A DNA stretch of 41,866 bases from DATGIQ01 sp035295665 (GTDB lineage Bacteria > Planctomycetota > Planctomycetia > Gemmatales > Gemmataceae). The translations under genes and the position numbers were made by a program. The notes beneath the pieces were generated by a model, which worked only from the letters and a program-made list of their open reading frames with translations, had not been told where the DNA came from and ran no database searches. The stretch spans positions 1-41,866 of the forward strand of contig DATGIQ010000171.1 in the NCBI GenBank assembly GCA_035295665.1, given 5' to 3'. Position 1 is the stretch's first letter; each line of letters opens with the position of its first letter. This document shows, piece after piece, positions 1 through 9,838 of the stretch.

Positions 1-423
1 GATATCGAAGACGCGGTCGAGGTGGTTGCCATCGACCACAACCTTGCCGTTGCTGGTGTTCTGAATGGTCAAGTTGCCGCCCCCCGCTTTCCCGAGGATA
101 TCGAAGTCGCCAGTAGCATTGCTGTCTTCGCCGCTGCCAGCAATGGTGATCTTGTAGGTGCCCGGAAGAGTCAGGTTAATCGTGTTGTCGCCGGGTGTCG
201 TATTGGCCGCCTGAATGGCCGACCGCAGCGTGACCAGGCCGGCCGGTGGATTGAAGATGTCGGCCAATGAATTCACATTGAAAACTGCCGGTGCAAGGCG
301 ATCTTCCAGAAATTCGAAATTCAAACGGCGACGAAGCAAGCGCGGCTTGCCGACCCTGGTCGGGTATTGGCCAACTCGGCGGGTGAGGAGGTCCCGGAAC
401 AGACGGCAAATGGGGTTACGCAT
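1..423 (-). CDS. Partial secreted planctomycete protein, 5' end (LEDR-type N-terminus, CSLREA-like repeat start)
   Basis: Reading the minus strand from the ATG at 423-421 gives 141 open codons that run off the left edge, so only the N-terminus is present. It opens with a basic stretch (MRNPICRLFRDLLTRR), then 'LNFEFLEDRLAP' at about residues 35-46. This is the N-terminal motif that planctomycetes place on large surface or secreted proteins. It is followed by 'VNSLADI' and 'VTLRSAIQAAN', which resemble the CSLREA-type segment preceding parallel beta-helix repeats. An AGGAG lies about 12 bases upstream of the ATG. I infer an exported beta-helix or adhesin-like protein. The function is unknown because the body is outside the window. 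There is no classical hydrophobic signal peptide in the visible part. Confidence 0.8.
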   Translation of the reverse strand, partial: MRNPICRLFRDLLTRRVGQYPTRVGKPRLLRRRLNFEFLEDRLAPAVFNVNSLADIFNPPAGLVTLRSAIQAANTTPGDNTINLTLPGTYKITIAGSGEDSNATGDFDILGKAGGGNLTIQNTSNGKVVVDGNHLDRVFDI

Positions 424-706
424 GGCGGAATGATCGCTCCTGGACGTATGAATTGGGGGACCGGTTCCGGGGCCCCAAGAAGTTTGACGAAGCAGGGTCG
501 TTCAGGGGGGATAACGAAGAGACGCAAGCTCAGGGGGTGGGCGCGAATCAGCCTAACCCATTAGACCCCCGACCTCGGCCGGTGTCAAGATTTTTTATTA
601 AATTTCGACGTGGCCAAAATCCGTACCGGATTATGGTCTGGACCGAAAAGCTCCGACCTGGCATGGACAATAGTTCCGCTGTCACGGTATGTACCGGGAG
701 CAATCG
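424..706. other. Intergenic region, no gene seen
   Basis: This stretch separates the divergent genes at 423 (minus) and 800 (plus) and continues into the palindrome at 707-767. Short open frames are present, but none has a recognisable product or convincing ribosome binding site. It presumably holds promoters for both flanking genes, though I could not pick out a convincing pair of hexamers. Confidence 0.4.
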
Positions 707-767
707 GTTTCGCAGCGGCTCGCAGAGCCGCGCGGGCTCCACGCAGTTCTGCGAATCGCCGCGAAAC
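707..767. repeat. Palindromic repeat, copy 1 (degenerate)
   Basis: The arms at 707-730 and 744-767 (24 bases each) are imperfect inverted repeats around a 13-base centre. The left arm begins gtttcgcagcggctcgcaga and the right arm ends tctgcgaatcgccgcgaaac. The same arm pattern recurs at 19829-19895, 29312-29342 and 33450-33522. This copy is the most diverged of those with both arms and lies 33 bases upstream of the next start codon. Confidence 0.7.
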
Positions 768-799
768 GAAATTGGGTCGGACCATAGGGAATTCGCATC

Positions 800-3700
800 A
801 TGCTCAGGGAGCGGTATTTTCCGGGGGTGTTTGTCGGAGTGCTGCTCCTGCTCCTTGCGGCCGGGGCGGCCCGGGCCGAGATCCCCACCTGGCTGCCCCG
901 CTACGATCTCGACATCGATCTCGATACGGAGCAGCATTGGGCCCACGTCCGGCAGCGCGTGACGTTCACCAACCGGCACGACCGGCCGGCCGGTGAACTG
1001 GTGTTCAATGCCCATTCGCACTACCAGGTTCCCGACGACGATATCGGCTTCACGGCCAAGATGCTCGAACTCCTCCGCATGGCGCCCAGCGATGCGCTGG
1101 ACCTCGACCGCTGCGCAGGGCCTCCTCTCCAAGTGCGCAGGATTACCCTTGATGGGACACCGCGCTCCTTTTACTACGCCGAGGCAGTTTACCCAGAGTC
1201 CTCATCCCACAAACCGTGCGCGCCGGAGCTCGTTCGGAGCGGGGTGGAGGAAAAGGCCACCACCTTGGTCGTGCCGCTGCCTTTTCCGATCCGACGTGGC
1301 GAAGCGGTCACGATCCAGATCGACTTCGATTTTCGCTTGCCGCAAAAGCAGGGGCGCTGGGGACAATGGAAAGGCGTAACAACGCTGAGCAATTGGTTGC
1401 CCGTCCTGGCCGTTTACGACAACTGCGGCTGGCAGCCCGTGCCCTTCATTCCCTGGCACCAACCCTGGTTCAACGAAGCAGGGATTTACAGCGCGCGGGT
1501 TGTCCTCCCGTGCGACCAGGAATTTGGCTGCACGGCTGCGGTGGCGGCTGTTACCAAACGCAGCGACGGCCTGAAACAGGTGGACTTTGTGCCGTGCTGC
1601 GCCCGCGATTTTGCGTTCCTATGCAGTGCGTGCTACCGAGAGTTCCTCGGCCAGGCCGGGCCGGTGCAGGTGCGCTGCGTCGCCCGGCCCGAACACGCCT
1701 ACTACGCGGAGAAGATGGTCCAGGCGGTTTGCGAAGCGATCCCCGTCTACAGCCAATGGTTTGGGCCCTTTCCCTATCCGCAATTTACCATTGCCGAGTC
1801 GTATTTCGGCTGGAACGGCAACGAGTGTGGCGGTCTGGTCATGATCGATGAGCGCGTCTTTGGCATGCCCCACGTCGCCGGTCCCTTCGTCGAATACCTG
1901 GTTTCCCACGAAGTCTGCCACCAGTGGTGGTACAACGCCGTCGGCACGAATGGGTTTTGCGAGACCTGGATGGATGAGGCGTTGGCTACCTATTTTAACC
2001 ATCTCCTCATCGACAAAAAGCACGGCCGGAATAACACGCTGCTGAGCTTCCCCGAAGGGTTAGGCTGGCTGCCCAACATCCACCGTGAGACTTACCGCTA
2101 TTACGGGATGTACGGTACGCTTGGCCGCGGGGAAGCGACGGCGACAGTGCAGGCAATGCCCAAGTATGGTCATCTGGTCAACCTCCTCAGCATGTGTTAC
2201 GACCGGGGTGGCAAGATCGTCGGCATGATCGCGGACCGATTGGGAGAGACAGCTTTTTTTGATTTTATGCGGATTATCTACGCCAAATATCAATTCCGCA
2301 TTCTTCGCGTAGAAGATTTTCGCTGCGAGCTGAATGCGTACACCGGGCAGAACTGGGACGAGTTCTTCGACAACTGGCTGTACAACGCGGGCATGACCGA
2401 TTGGTGCGTCGAAAAGGTCCAGATCGAACCGCTCCCATGCACCTCTGGGGGGACCCCGCACACCCATTCGTTCTTGGCCGCACTCCGCGACCGCTGGACC
2501 AGCGGCCGGCGGCCATGCAAGGTGACAGTGCTGCTCCACCAAAAGGCTGACTACAATGAGCCGACGGTCCTCGGATTTTGCTTAGATGGCGGCGAAGGGT
2601 ACCAGATTCGGATTCCGATTCACCCGCAAGACCAAGAGGTGCAGATCGACGATCCGCCGACACGCATGGAGACGCTGCCCGGCAACCGGGTGCGCGTCGA
2701 GGTCGTGTTGCCCTGTAGGCCGACCCAAATCGCCGTCGATCCGGACCAGATTTTGGTCGATCGCGATCCCTCCAATAATTATTGGAAAATGCCGATTCAG
2801 TATCGGTTCACGCCGCTGTATACGCTGATCGAAGAAAGCGACGTCACCACTGCTTACGATCGCTGGAATGTGCTCTTCGGCCTGGGTCTGTGGGGACCGG
2901 CGTACACCGATCCGTGGTATACGCGCTCCACGCTGGTGGGTCTGCGGGCCGGGCTCTACCGGACGCAGGAGTTCAGCGGCGGCGCGTATGTCGGCTACCG
3001 GACCGATGACCGGGCCATCGTAGCCGGCGTCGATGGCCTGATCGATCATTGGCCGTGGCCGCACACGCAGATCGGATTCAATGCCGAACGCAGCCTCACG
3101 GAGATCGGCAATGACGACGGCCGGCACAGCGACCGGGGCGTCATCTTTGGCCGCTACGTGTTTCAATACGGCAGCAGCCTTTATCTCCCACCGATGGAAT
3201 ACCTCGAGGCGTTCAGCGCCGTAGAGAATGACAACTTGCCGCTGCCCCGGCGCACCGTTGCGGGTGCCGAGCATTTTGATCAGCAGACCTTGATGGGACT
3301 CCACTTTCATCTCGATTACCTCACGCCCTATTGGGATCCGGAAGGGGGGTTCCGCATCGATGCGACCTATGCCAGCGGTCTGCCCATCCTGGGCGAACAC
3401 GAGCCGTTCAACCGGGTCGATGGCCAGTTTTCGATCGTGAAAGGGTTGCCGGATTGGTTGGGACCGCTGTCACAGACGCGGCTGGCGGCCCGAGTCTATG
3501 GTGCCGCTGGCTTGCCCGATAAGGGACAGTATTACTCCCTGGGTGGGGGCGAGCTATTCCGCGGGTTCGATTTGTCAGAACGCCAGGGAAGCCTGGTCTG
3601 GGTCGGCAGCCTGGAATGGCGCGTGCCGGTGATCCAGCATGTGACCTGGGATTGTTGCGATCATGTAGTCGGCGTGCGAAACGTTTCGCTGGCAGCTTTT

Positions 3701-3892
3701 TATGACGTCGGGGATGCGTATGTTCGGGGCCATTCCCTGGGGCCGGTGGCGCACGCTGTCGGCGCCGGCCTCCGCGTCGATCTCGCCTGGCTCAGCCTCA
3801 TCGAACGTACCACGCTCCGATTTGATGTGGCCCAGACGGTCAATAGCTCTGCTCCTGTGCAATTCTGGTTTGGTGTCCGGGTGCCGTTCTAA
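800..3892 (+). CDS. M1-family zinc aminopeptidase fused to a C-terminal Omp85-like beta-barrel
   Basis: The product has 1030 residues. A signal peptide (hydrophobic core VFVGVLLLLLAAGA, cleavage likely after ARA at about 26) indicates export. The middle is a gluzincin metallopeptidase: HEVCH at residues 370-374 followed by Glu393, exactly the HExxH-x18-E zinc site of family M1, with 'WMDEALATYF' around the third ligand. The usual GAMEN exopeptidase motif is replaced by 'GWNGNECGG'. From about residue 680 the protein changes to alternating beta strands. It contains 'GGGELFRGFDLSERQGS', 'SLEWRVPV', 'FYDVGDAY' and 'GAGLRVDL' and ends in phenylalanine, as in the C-terminal barrel of Omp85/BamA proteins. 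I infer an outer-membrane-anchored peptidase. M1 peptidases normally lack such a barrel. The ribosome binding site is weak, but the signal peptide fixes the start. Confidence 0.85.
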   Translation: MLRERYFPGVFVGVLLLLLAAGAARAEIPTWLPRYDLDIDLDTEQHWAHVRQRVTFTNRHDRPAGELVFNAHSHYQVPDDDIGFTAKMLELLRMAPSDALDLDRCAGPPLQVRRITLDGTPRSFYYAEAVYPESSSHKPCAPELVRSGVEEKATTLVVPLPFPIRRGEAVTIQIDFDFRLPQKQGRWGQWKGVTTLSNWLPVLAVYDNCGWQPVPFIPWHQPWFNEAGIYSARVVLPCDQEFGCTAAVAAVTKRSDGLKQVDFVPCCARDFAFLCSACYREFLGQAGPVQVRCVARPEHAYYAEKMVQAVCEAIPVYSQWFGPFPYPQFTIAESYFGWNGNECGGLVMIDERVFGMPHVAGPFVEYLVSHEVCHQWWYNAVGTNGFCETWMDEALATYFNHLLIDKKHGRNNTLLSFPEGLGWLPNIHRETYRYYGMYGTLGRGEATATVQAMPKYGHLVNLLSMCYDRGGKIVGMIADRLGETAFFDFMRIIYAKYQFRILRVEDFRCELNAYTGQNWDEFFDNWLYNAGMTDWCVEKVQIEPLPCTSGGTPHTHSFLAALRDRWTSGRRPCKVTVLLHQKADYNEPTVLGFCLDGGEGYQIRIPIHPQDQEVQIDDPPTRMETLPGNRVRVEVVLPCRPTQIAVDPDQILVDRDPSNNYWKMPIQYRFTPLYTLIEESDVTTAYDRWNVLFGLGLWGPAYTDPWYTRSTLVGLRAGLYRTQEFSGGAYVGYRTDDRAIVAGVDGLIDHWPWPHTQIGFNAERSLTEIGNDDGRHSDRGVIFGRYVFQYGSSLYLPPMEYLEAFSAVENDNLPLPRRTVAGAEHFDQQTLMGLHFHLDYLTPYWDPEGGFRIDATYASGLPILGEHEPFNRVDGQFSIVKGLPDWLGPLSQTRLAARVYGAAGLPDKGQYYSLGGGELFRGFDLSERQGSLVWVGSLEWRVPVIQHVTWDCCDHVVGVRNVSLAAFYDVGDAYVRGHSLGPVAHAVGAGLRVDLAWLSLIERTTLRFDVAQTVNSSAPVQFWFGVRVPF

Positions 3893-4046
3893 CGGCGTGT
3901 CGCATCCATCCACGCGGCCCATTGCCACGGCCGGCCACGTTCATATTCTGGAGCGAGTATAGGCAACGACGCCGTCATGGTGGTCCCGGCTTCCGCCTAG
4001 CCGCGCGCAGCCTGGAGATTTCTCGCAACCCAGCAAGAGCCATGCC

Positions 4047-4667
4047 ATGAAATTCGATTTACACATGCACACGACCCGGCATTCGCCCGACAGTGCGATG
4101 GATCCGTTCGCCCTGGTTCGCCAGGCGCGCACGATCGGCCTGGACGGAGTCGTCATTACCGAGCACGATTGGCTCTGGACAGAATCTGAGCTCGAAGAAT
4201 TGCGCGCCGCGGCTCCCGAGTTGACCATCCTGGCCGGCATCGAGGTCACCGCCGCCGAAGGTCATTTCCTGACGTACGGGGTACAGAATCCCTTTGCCCT
4301 TCCGAAAGGAATCGGGGTGGCGGACCTCTGTCGCGAAGTCCACCGCCAAGGAGGCGCCGTGGTCGCGTCGCACCCATTTCGCTGGGGGCAGCCGTTCGAC
4401 ACGATTTTGCGCGAACAAAAGCCCGAGCTGGATGGTCTAGAGCTCATGACCGATCACATGGATTCGGAGTGCCGGCAGCGCGCCGCCGAGGTTTTCCGGC
4501 AGCGCCGTCTGGCGGGATTGGGCTCCAGTGACGCCCATGACGAGGCGACGCTGGGCGTTTGTTACAGTGAGTTCGAGGCCACCATCCGCACCAGCCAGGA
4601 TCTCGTAAATGCCATCCGCAGTCGCCGGGTTGTCGCACGGGAACACATTCCGGCCGGCGCCCGGTGA
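4047..4667 (+). CDS. PHP-domain metal-dependent phosphoesterase
   Basis: The 206-residue protein has the metal-binding motifs of the PHP (polymerase and histidinol phosphatase) superfamily in order: HMH at residues 6-8, TEHD at 38-41, GIEV with Glu66, SHP with His109, and SSDAH with Asp162 and His164. The length fits a stand-alone PHP hydrolase. Such proteins cleave phosphoester bonds of nucleotides, sugars or nucleic acid with bound Zn, Mn or Fe. The substrate cannot be read from the sequence. No signal peptide is visible, so it is probably cytoplasmic. It lies 128 bases upstream of the acetolactate synthase gene on the same strand, but I see no functional link. Confidence 0.85.
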   Translation: MKFDLHMHTTRHSPDSAMDPFALVRQARTIGLDGVVITEHDWLWTESELEELRAAAPELTILAGIEVTAAEGHFLTYGVQNPFALPKGIGVADLCREVHRQGGAVVASHPFRWGQPFDTILREQKPELDGLELMTDHMDSECRQRAAEVFRQRRLAGLGSSDAHDEATLGVCYSEFEATIRTSQDLVNAIRSRRVVAREHIPAGAR

Positions 4668-4795
4668 ACGCAGCCGGCTGGCCCTGCCCGAACGGATTCC
4701 TGACGAAAACCGGACCAATTTATGATAAGATTCACGGACGGTTCCCTGCATGGGGGGAGCGCCGTTGCTCGCTCTGCTGTTGGAGTATTTCCGCT

Positions 4796-6538
4796 ATGGC
4801 CGACAAGACCGGGGCACCGCAAGCCGGCGCCGATATCCTTGTGCAATGCTTGCTCAACCAGGGCGTCGACGTGGTCTTCGCCTACCCCGGCGGGGCGAGT
4901 ATGCCCATTCATCAGGCATTGACGCGCGTCAGCTCCCGGCTGCGCACGATCCTGCCCCGTCACGAGCAAGGCGGCGGATTTGCGGCCGAGGGGTATGCGC
5001 GGAGCACCGGCAAAGTCGGGGTTTGTGTTGCCACCAGTGGACCGGGCGCCACCAATCTCGTCACGTGCCTGGCCGATGCCAAGCTGGACTCGGTACCGAT
5101 GGTGGCGATCACGGGCCAGGTCGGCACGGCGGTTATCGGGACAGATGCCTTCCAGGAAACGCCGATCGTCGAGCTCTGCCGGGCCATCACCAAGCACCAT
5201 TACCTCGTGACCCGCACCGAAGACTTGCCGCGGGTCTTCAAAGAGGCCTTCTACGTCGCCCGTACCGGCCGGCCGGGGCCCGTCATCGTCGATGTTCCCA
5301 AGGACGTGCAGAACAGCAAGGTCGTGGCGAATTACGATCCGCCCATGAACCTCCCCGGCTACCGTCCGGACAAACGGGCCAACCGCAAGGAGCTGGCCGC
5401 GGTCGTCGAGGCGCTCCGCAAAAGTCACAAGCCCATCATCTACGCCGGCGGAGGGATCATTGCCGCCGGTGCGTCCGCTGAGCTGCGTGCGTTCGCCGTT
5501 CGCACCGGCATCCCTGTGGCTCTGACGCTCCTGGGCCTGGGCGCCTTTGCCAGTGATCACTTCTTGTGCCTGCAAATGCTCGGCATGCACGGCACCGTCT
5601 ACGCCAACTACGCCATCAATGAAGCCGATCTGCTCTTGGCCCTGGGCGTGCGCTTTGATGACCGGGTGACGGGCAAGGTCAGCGAGTTTGCCAAGCACGG
5701 CAAGATCGTGCACATCGACATCGATCCGTCCGAAATCAACAAGAACAAGGTCGCTGATCATCCGATTCATGGCGACGTGAAGCTGGCCTTGCAGGATCTG
5801 CTCGGATTGCTGGATGAACAGGGTCCGGTGGGCGGCCCGCGCTTCGCCGAGTGGCTGCGACAGATTGAGGAATGGCGAGAGGCCGAGCCGTTGCGATATG
5901 AAGATCGCGACGATGCCATTTTGCCACAGTACGCCATCGATCGCCTGTGGCAAATGGTTCAGGAACGCGGCGAGCTGGAGAACACCATTGTGACCACGGG
6001 CGTCGGCCAACACCAGATGTGGGCCGCCCAGTATTTCCACTTCAACACGCCGCGGCATTGGCTGACGAGCGGCGGCCTGGGAGCGATGGGGTTCGGTCTC
6101 CCGGCGGCACTGGGTGCCCAGGCAGCCCATCCGTCCAAGACGGTCATCGACATTGACGGCGACGGCAGCTTGCTCATGAACATCCAGGAGCTGGCTTGCG
6201 CCTTTTGCGAGAAGCTGCCGGTGAAAGTGTTCCTGGTGAATAACCAGCACCTGGGGATGGTGGTGCAGTGGGAAGATCGCTTCCACGGCGGCAACCGTGC
6301 TCATACCTATTTGGGTGCCGGCCACGGCGAGGAGCCGTATCCCGATTTTGTCGCCATGGCGAAAAGCTTCCGCTGTGGTGCCCGCCGCGTCGCTGAGAAA
6401 AATGATCTCGAGGGCGCGATCGAAGAGCTCCTCGAAAGCAAAGGTCCCTTTGTCCTGGACATCATGGTGCCGCACCAGGAGCACGTCTTGCCCATGATTC
6501 CGGGCGGGATGACAGTGCGGGATATCATCAAGGCGTGA
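4796..6538 (+). CDS. ilvB: Acetolactate synthase, large (catalytic) subunit
   Basis: The 580-residue product is a thiamine-diphosphate enzyme that condenses two pyruvates (or pyruvate and 2-oxobutyrate) in the first common step of branched-chain amino acid synthesis. Visible features are the catalytic glutamate Glu57 in 'LPRHEQGGG', the 'SGPGATNLVT' loop, the FAD-domain segment 'GVRFDDRVTGK', and the ThDP-binding motif GDGS at 455-458 ending in NN at 482-483. The start is the ATG at 4796, with TTGGAG about 10 bases upstream. An upstream in-frame ATG at 4664 would overlap the PHP gene and add 44 residues unlike this family. No ilvN regulatory subunit or ilvC follows, so these must be encoded elsewhere. 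Confidence 0.93.
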   Translation: MADKTGAPQAGADILVQCLLNQGVDVVFAYPGGASMPIHQALTRVSSRLRTILPRHEQGGGFAAEGYARSTGKVGVCVATSGPGATNLVTCLADAKLDSVPMVAITGQVGTAVIGTDAFQETPIVELCRAITKHHYLVTRTEDLPRVFKEAFYVARTGRPGPVIVDVPKDVQNSKVVANYDPPMNLPGYRPDKRANRKELAAVVEALRKSHKPIIYAGGGIIAAGASAELRAFAVRTGIPVALTLLGLGAFASDHFLCLQMLGMHGTVYANYAINEADLLLALGVRFDDRVTGKVSEFAKHGKIVHIDIDPSEINKNKVADHPIHGDVKLALQDLLGLLDEQGPVGGPRFAEWLRQIEEWREAEPLRYEDRDDAILPQYAIDRLWQMVQERGELENTIVTTGVGQHQMWAAQYFHFNTPRHWLTSGGLGAMGFGLPAALGAQAAHPSKTVIDIDGDGSLLMNIQELACAFCEKLPVKVFLVNNQHLGMVVQWEDRFHGGNRAHTYLGAGHGEEPYPDFVAMAKSFRCGARRVAEKNDLEGAIEELLESKGPFVLDIMVPHQEHVLPMIPGGMTVRDIIKA

Positions 6539-6734
6539 CCGCCTGGCCAAGTGCATGATGGAAAGGGAATGCCTCCTGGTGTCAAATCTCCTTTCTTGCG
6601 CCGGGTTCAATTGACATCGCGCCTGGCTGACTAGAATAACACAAAGCAACGGGGGTCTCACCGATTCCGATCCGCCCGTGGTTCGGGCACGACTCCTCGT
6701 CGACCTCGATCCCAACGAATGGATGAATTTCCCC

Positions 6735-9700
6735 ATGGCCAGACACGCCAGCGTGTTTGCGATTTTTTTCCTGGCAACCTGCGCTCATCGGACTGCGGCG
6801 GAAGCGCCCGTCGATTTCCATCGCGACATCCGCCCCATCCTTTCCGAGATTTGTTTCCAGTGCCACGGCCCCGACGAAAAACAGCGGAAGGCACATCTCC
6901 GGCTCGATACGAAAGAGGGTGCCTTTGCCGAGCTCGACGGCGGCTTTGCCATCGTGGCCGGCAAGCCGGAAGAGAGCAAACTCTGGCAGCGGATTACCGC
7001 CAAAGATCCCGCTGAGCGCATGCCGCCGCCGAAAACCGGTAAGCAACTTTCTGCTGCCCAGATTGAACGGATCCGTCGCTGGATTCAGCAGGGAGCCTCG
7101 TGGTCGCAACACTGGTCGTTTGTCCGGCCCGTTCGGCCAAGCGTGCCGGAGGTCCGCAACGCGGCCCGGGTGCACAATCCGATCGATGCATTTATCGGTG
7201 CCCGCCTGGAACGGGAAGGAATCCAGCCGGCTCCCGAGGCCGACCGGGTGACCCTTCTAAGGCGGCTCAGCCTCGATCTGATCGGTCTGCCTCCCACGAT
7301 TGCCGAACTAGATGCCTTCCTATCGGACCGGAGCCCCGATGCGTATGAGAAGCAGGTGGAGCGGCTCCTCCGTTCGCCCCACTACGGAGAACGCTGGGCA
7401 CGGCACTGGCTCGATGCGGCTCGCTACGCCGACTCGGACGGCTTCGAGAAAGATAAATCGCGGCAAGTCTGGGCGTACCGCGACTGGGTCATCGAAGCCC
7501 TGAACCGGGACTTGCCCTACGATCGTTTCGTCATCGAGCAGCTCGGGCGACCTGCTGCCGGGTGCGGAGCAGAATCAGCGCGTGGCCACGGGCTTTCTGC
7601 GCAATTCGATGATCAACGAAGAAGGCGGTATCGACCCCGAACAGTTCCGCATGGAAGCCATGTTCGACCGGATGGACGCCATCGGCAAAAGCATCCTCGG
7701 CCTGACCATTCAGTGTGCCCAATGCCACAACCATAAATACGATCCGCTGACCCAGGAAGAGTACTACCGGATGTTTGCCTTTCTGAACAACTCCTATGAG
7801 GCCAACATCGCGGTGTACACACTGCCCGAACAACAGCGTTTGGCGGAAGTCTATCGACGGATCCACGAAATCGAAGCCGAACTGCAACACCGCCAGCCCG
7901 ATTGGCGGGAGCGCATGGCCAAGTGGGAAGAAACGGTTCGGGGAAACCAGCCCCAGTGGGCCATCGTGCAGCCGGCTGTGGATGCAATTTCCGATGGTGG
8001 CCAAAAATACTTGCCCATGCCGGACGGATCATTCCTGGCCCAGGGTTATGCACCCACCAAACACCGCGTAAAAATGACAGCGACCACGCACCTCCAAAAC
8101 ATCAGGGCATTCCGCCTGGAATTGCTCACCGACCCCAACCTGCCGCTGGGAGGACCGGGCCGGTCGATCAAGGGCACCTGCGCCCTGACCGAATTCGAGG
8201 TCGAAGCCGCTCCAGCCGATGCTCCCGGCAAGGCCAGCAAGGTCAAATTCGTGAAGGCCACGGCCGACGTCAATCCCCCGGAAACTCTGCTCGAAGCGAT
8301 TTTCGAGGACAAGAGCGGCAAACGGCGCGTCACCGGACCGGTCGAGTTCGCCATCGACGGCAAGCAAGAGACGGCCTGGGGAATCGATGTCGGACCGGGT
8401 CGGCGCAACCAGGCGCGCAAGGCGGTGTTCAACGCAGAAAAGCCCATTGGCAACCCAAACGGCACCGTCCTGACGGTTTATCTGACCCAGAACCACGGCG
8501 GCTGGAACAGCGATGATAACCAGAACCACAACCTCGGCCGATTCCGTCTGTCCATCACCACGGCTGCCGACGCTGTGGCCGATCCGCTGCCGCAGAACGT
8601 GCGCGATGTCCTGGCCATTCCCGCGGCGAGCCGAACACCCAAGCAGTTGGCCACGGTCTTCAGCTATTGGCGGACCACGGTGCCTGAATGGCAGGATGCC
8701 AACCTGTCCATTGAATCCCTATGGCGGCAATATCCGGAAGGATCGACCCAGCTGGTTCTCCAGGAACGGCAGAAACCACGTGATACCCATCTGCTGAAGC
8801 GCGGTGACTTCTTGAAGCCGGACAAGGCGGTGAGTCCCGGCGTGCCATCGTTCCTCCATGCGCTCCCGACCGATGCCCCCCCGACCCGGCTCACGTTCGC
8901 CCGCTGGCTGGTCGACCGCAATTCGCCGACGACCGCCCGAGCCCTCGTCAACCGCGTTTGGCAATCTTATTTTGGCACGGGAATTGTCAGTACAAGCGAA
9001 GACCTCGGCTCGCAGAGCGAAGCTCCCACGCATCCGGAACTGCTCGATTGGCTTGCGGTCGAGTTCATGGAGCGGGGTTGGAGCCTGAAAGCCTTGCACC
9101 GGCTCATCACGACCTCAGCGACGTACCGCCAAACTTCCCGCGTGACACCAGAACTGACCGCCCGGGATCCGCTCAACCGCTTGCTGGCCCGTGGACCGCG
9201 GTTGCGCATGGAAGCGGAAATCGTTCGGGACATCGCTTTGTCGGCGAGCGGTCTGCTGGATCAGAAGGTGGGCGGACCGAGTGTGCATCCCCCCGCGCCC
9301 GCTTTTCTATTCGTGCCGCCCACCAGTTACGGTCCCAAGGTTTGGAAGGAGGAGCCCGACGGCCGGCACCGGCGCGGGCTGTACACCTTCCAGTACCGCT
9401 CGGTGCCCTACCCGCCGCTGCAAGCTTTCGATGCGCCCAATGGCGACTTCTCCTGCGTCCGCCGAGTTCGCTCGAATACGCCGCTGCAAGCCTTGACGAC
9501 CCTGAACGAACCTGTTTTCATGGAGTGCGCCCGAGCATTGGCACTGCGGACGGTTCGGGAAGGCGGCCCCACGGATGCAGAACGCCTCACGTATGCCTTC
9601 CGCTGCTGCGTGGCGCGAACACCCAGCCAGCCCGAAGCGAGTACCCTCCTGGCATTACTGAGCAAAGAGACCCAGCGTTTCGGCCCCGGCGGCAAAGATC

Positions 9701-9834
9701 CCTGGCCCTTGGCGGCAACGGACCCAGCGCATCCGCCGGAGCTTCCTAGTGGGACGACGGCCCGGCAGCTCGCGGCCTGGACGACGGTATCCCGGGTGTT
9801 GCTCAATCTTGATGAGACGATAACCAAGGATTGA
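6735..9834 (+). pseudogene. Frameshifted cytochrome-C/DUF1549/DUF1553 protein (planctomycete PSD1 type)
   Basis: Two reading frames together encode one normal planctomycete protein of about 1030 residues. The first frame (from 6735) has a signal peptide, a heme-binding site CFQCH in the planctomycete cytochrome C domain, and the first part of DUF1549 ending 'DRFVIEQL'. It then goes out of frame near 7544-7548 and would stop at 7736. The second frame continues with 'GDLLPGAEQNQRVATGF', completes DUF1549 with a second CxxCH (CAQCH), and has an inserted beta-rich domain at about 8050-8570 and DUF1553 to 9834. Relative to the expected 'QLAGDLL', two bases are missing. Either the gene is broken or this is a sequencing error. 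The rest is intact, and the partner DUF1501 gene follows by 4 bases. An alternative start is the ATG at 6723. Confidence 0.85.
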
Positions 9835-9838
9835 GGCC

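Noticed and set aside
4562..6736. A 724-codon minus-strand open frame opposite acetolactate synthase
   Set aside because: The plus strand carries an unmistakable ilvB with all catalytic motifs. The antisense frame has no recognisable domain and arises from GC-rich codon bias.
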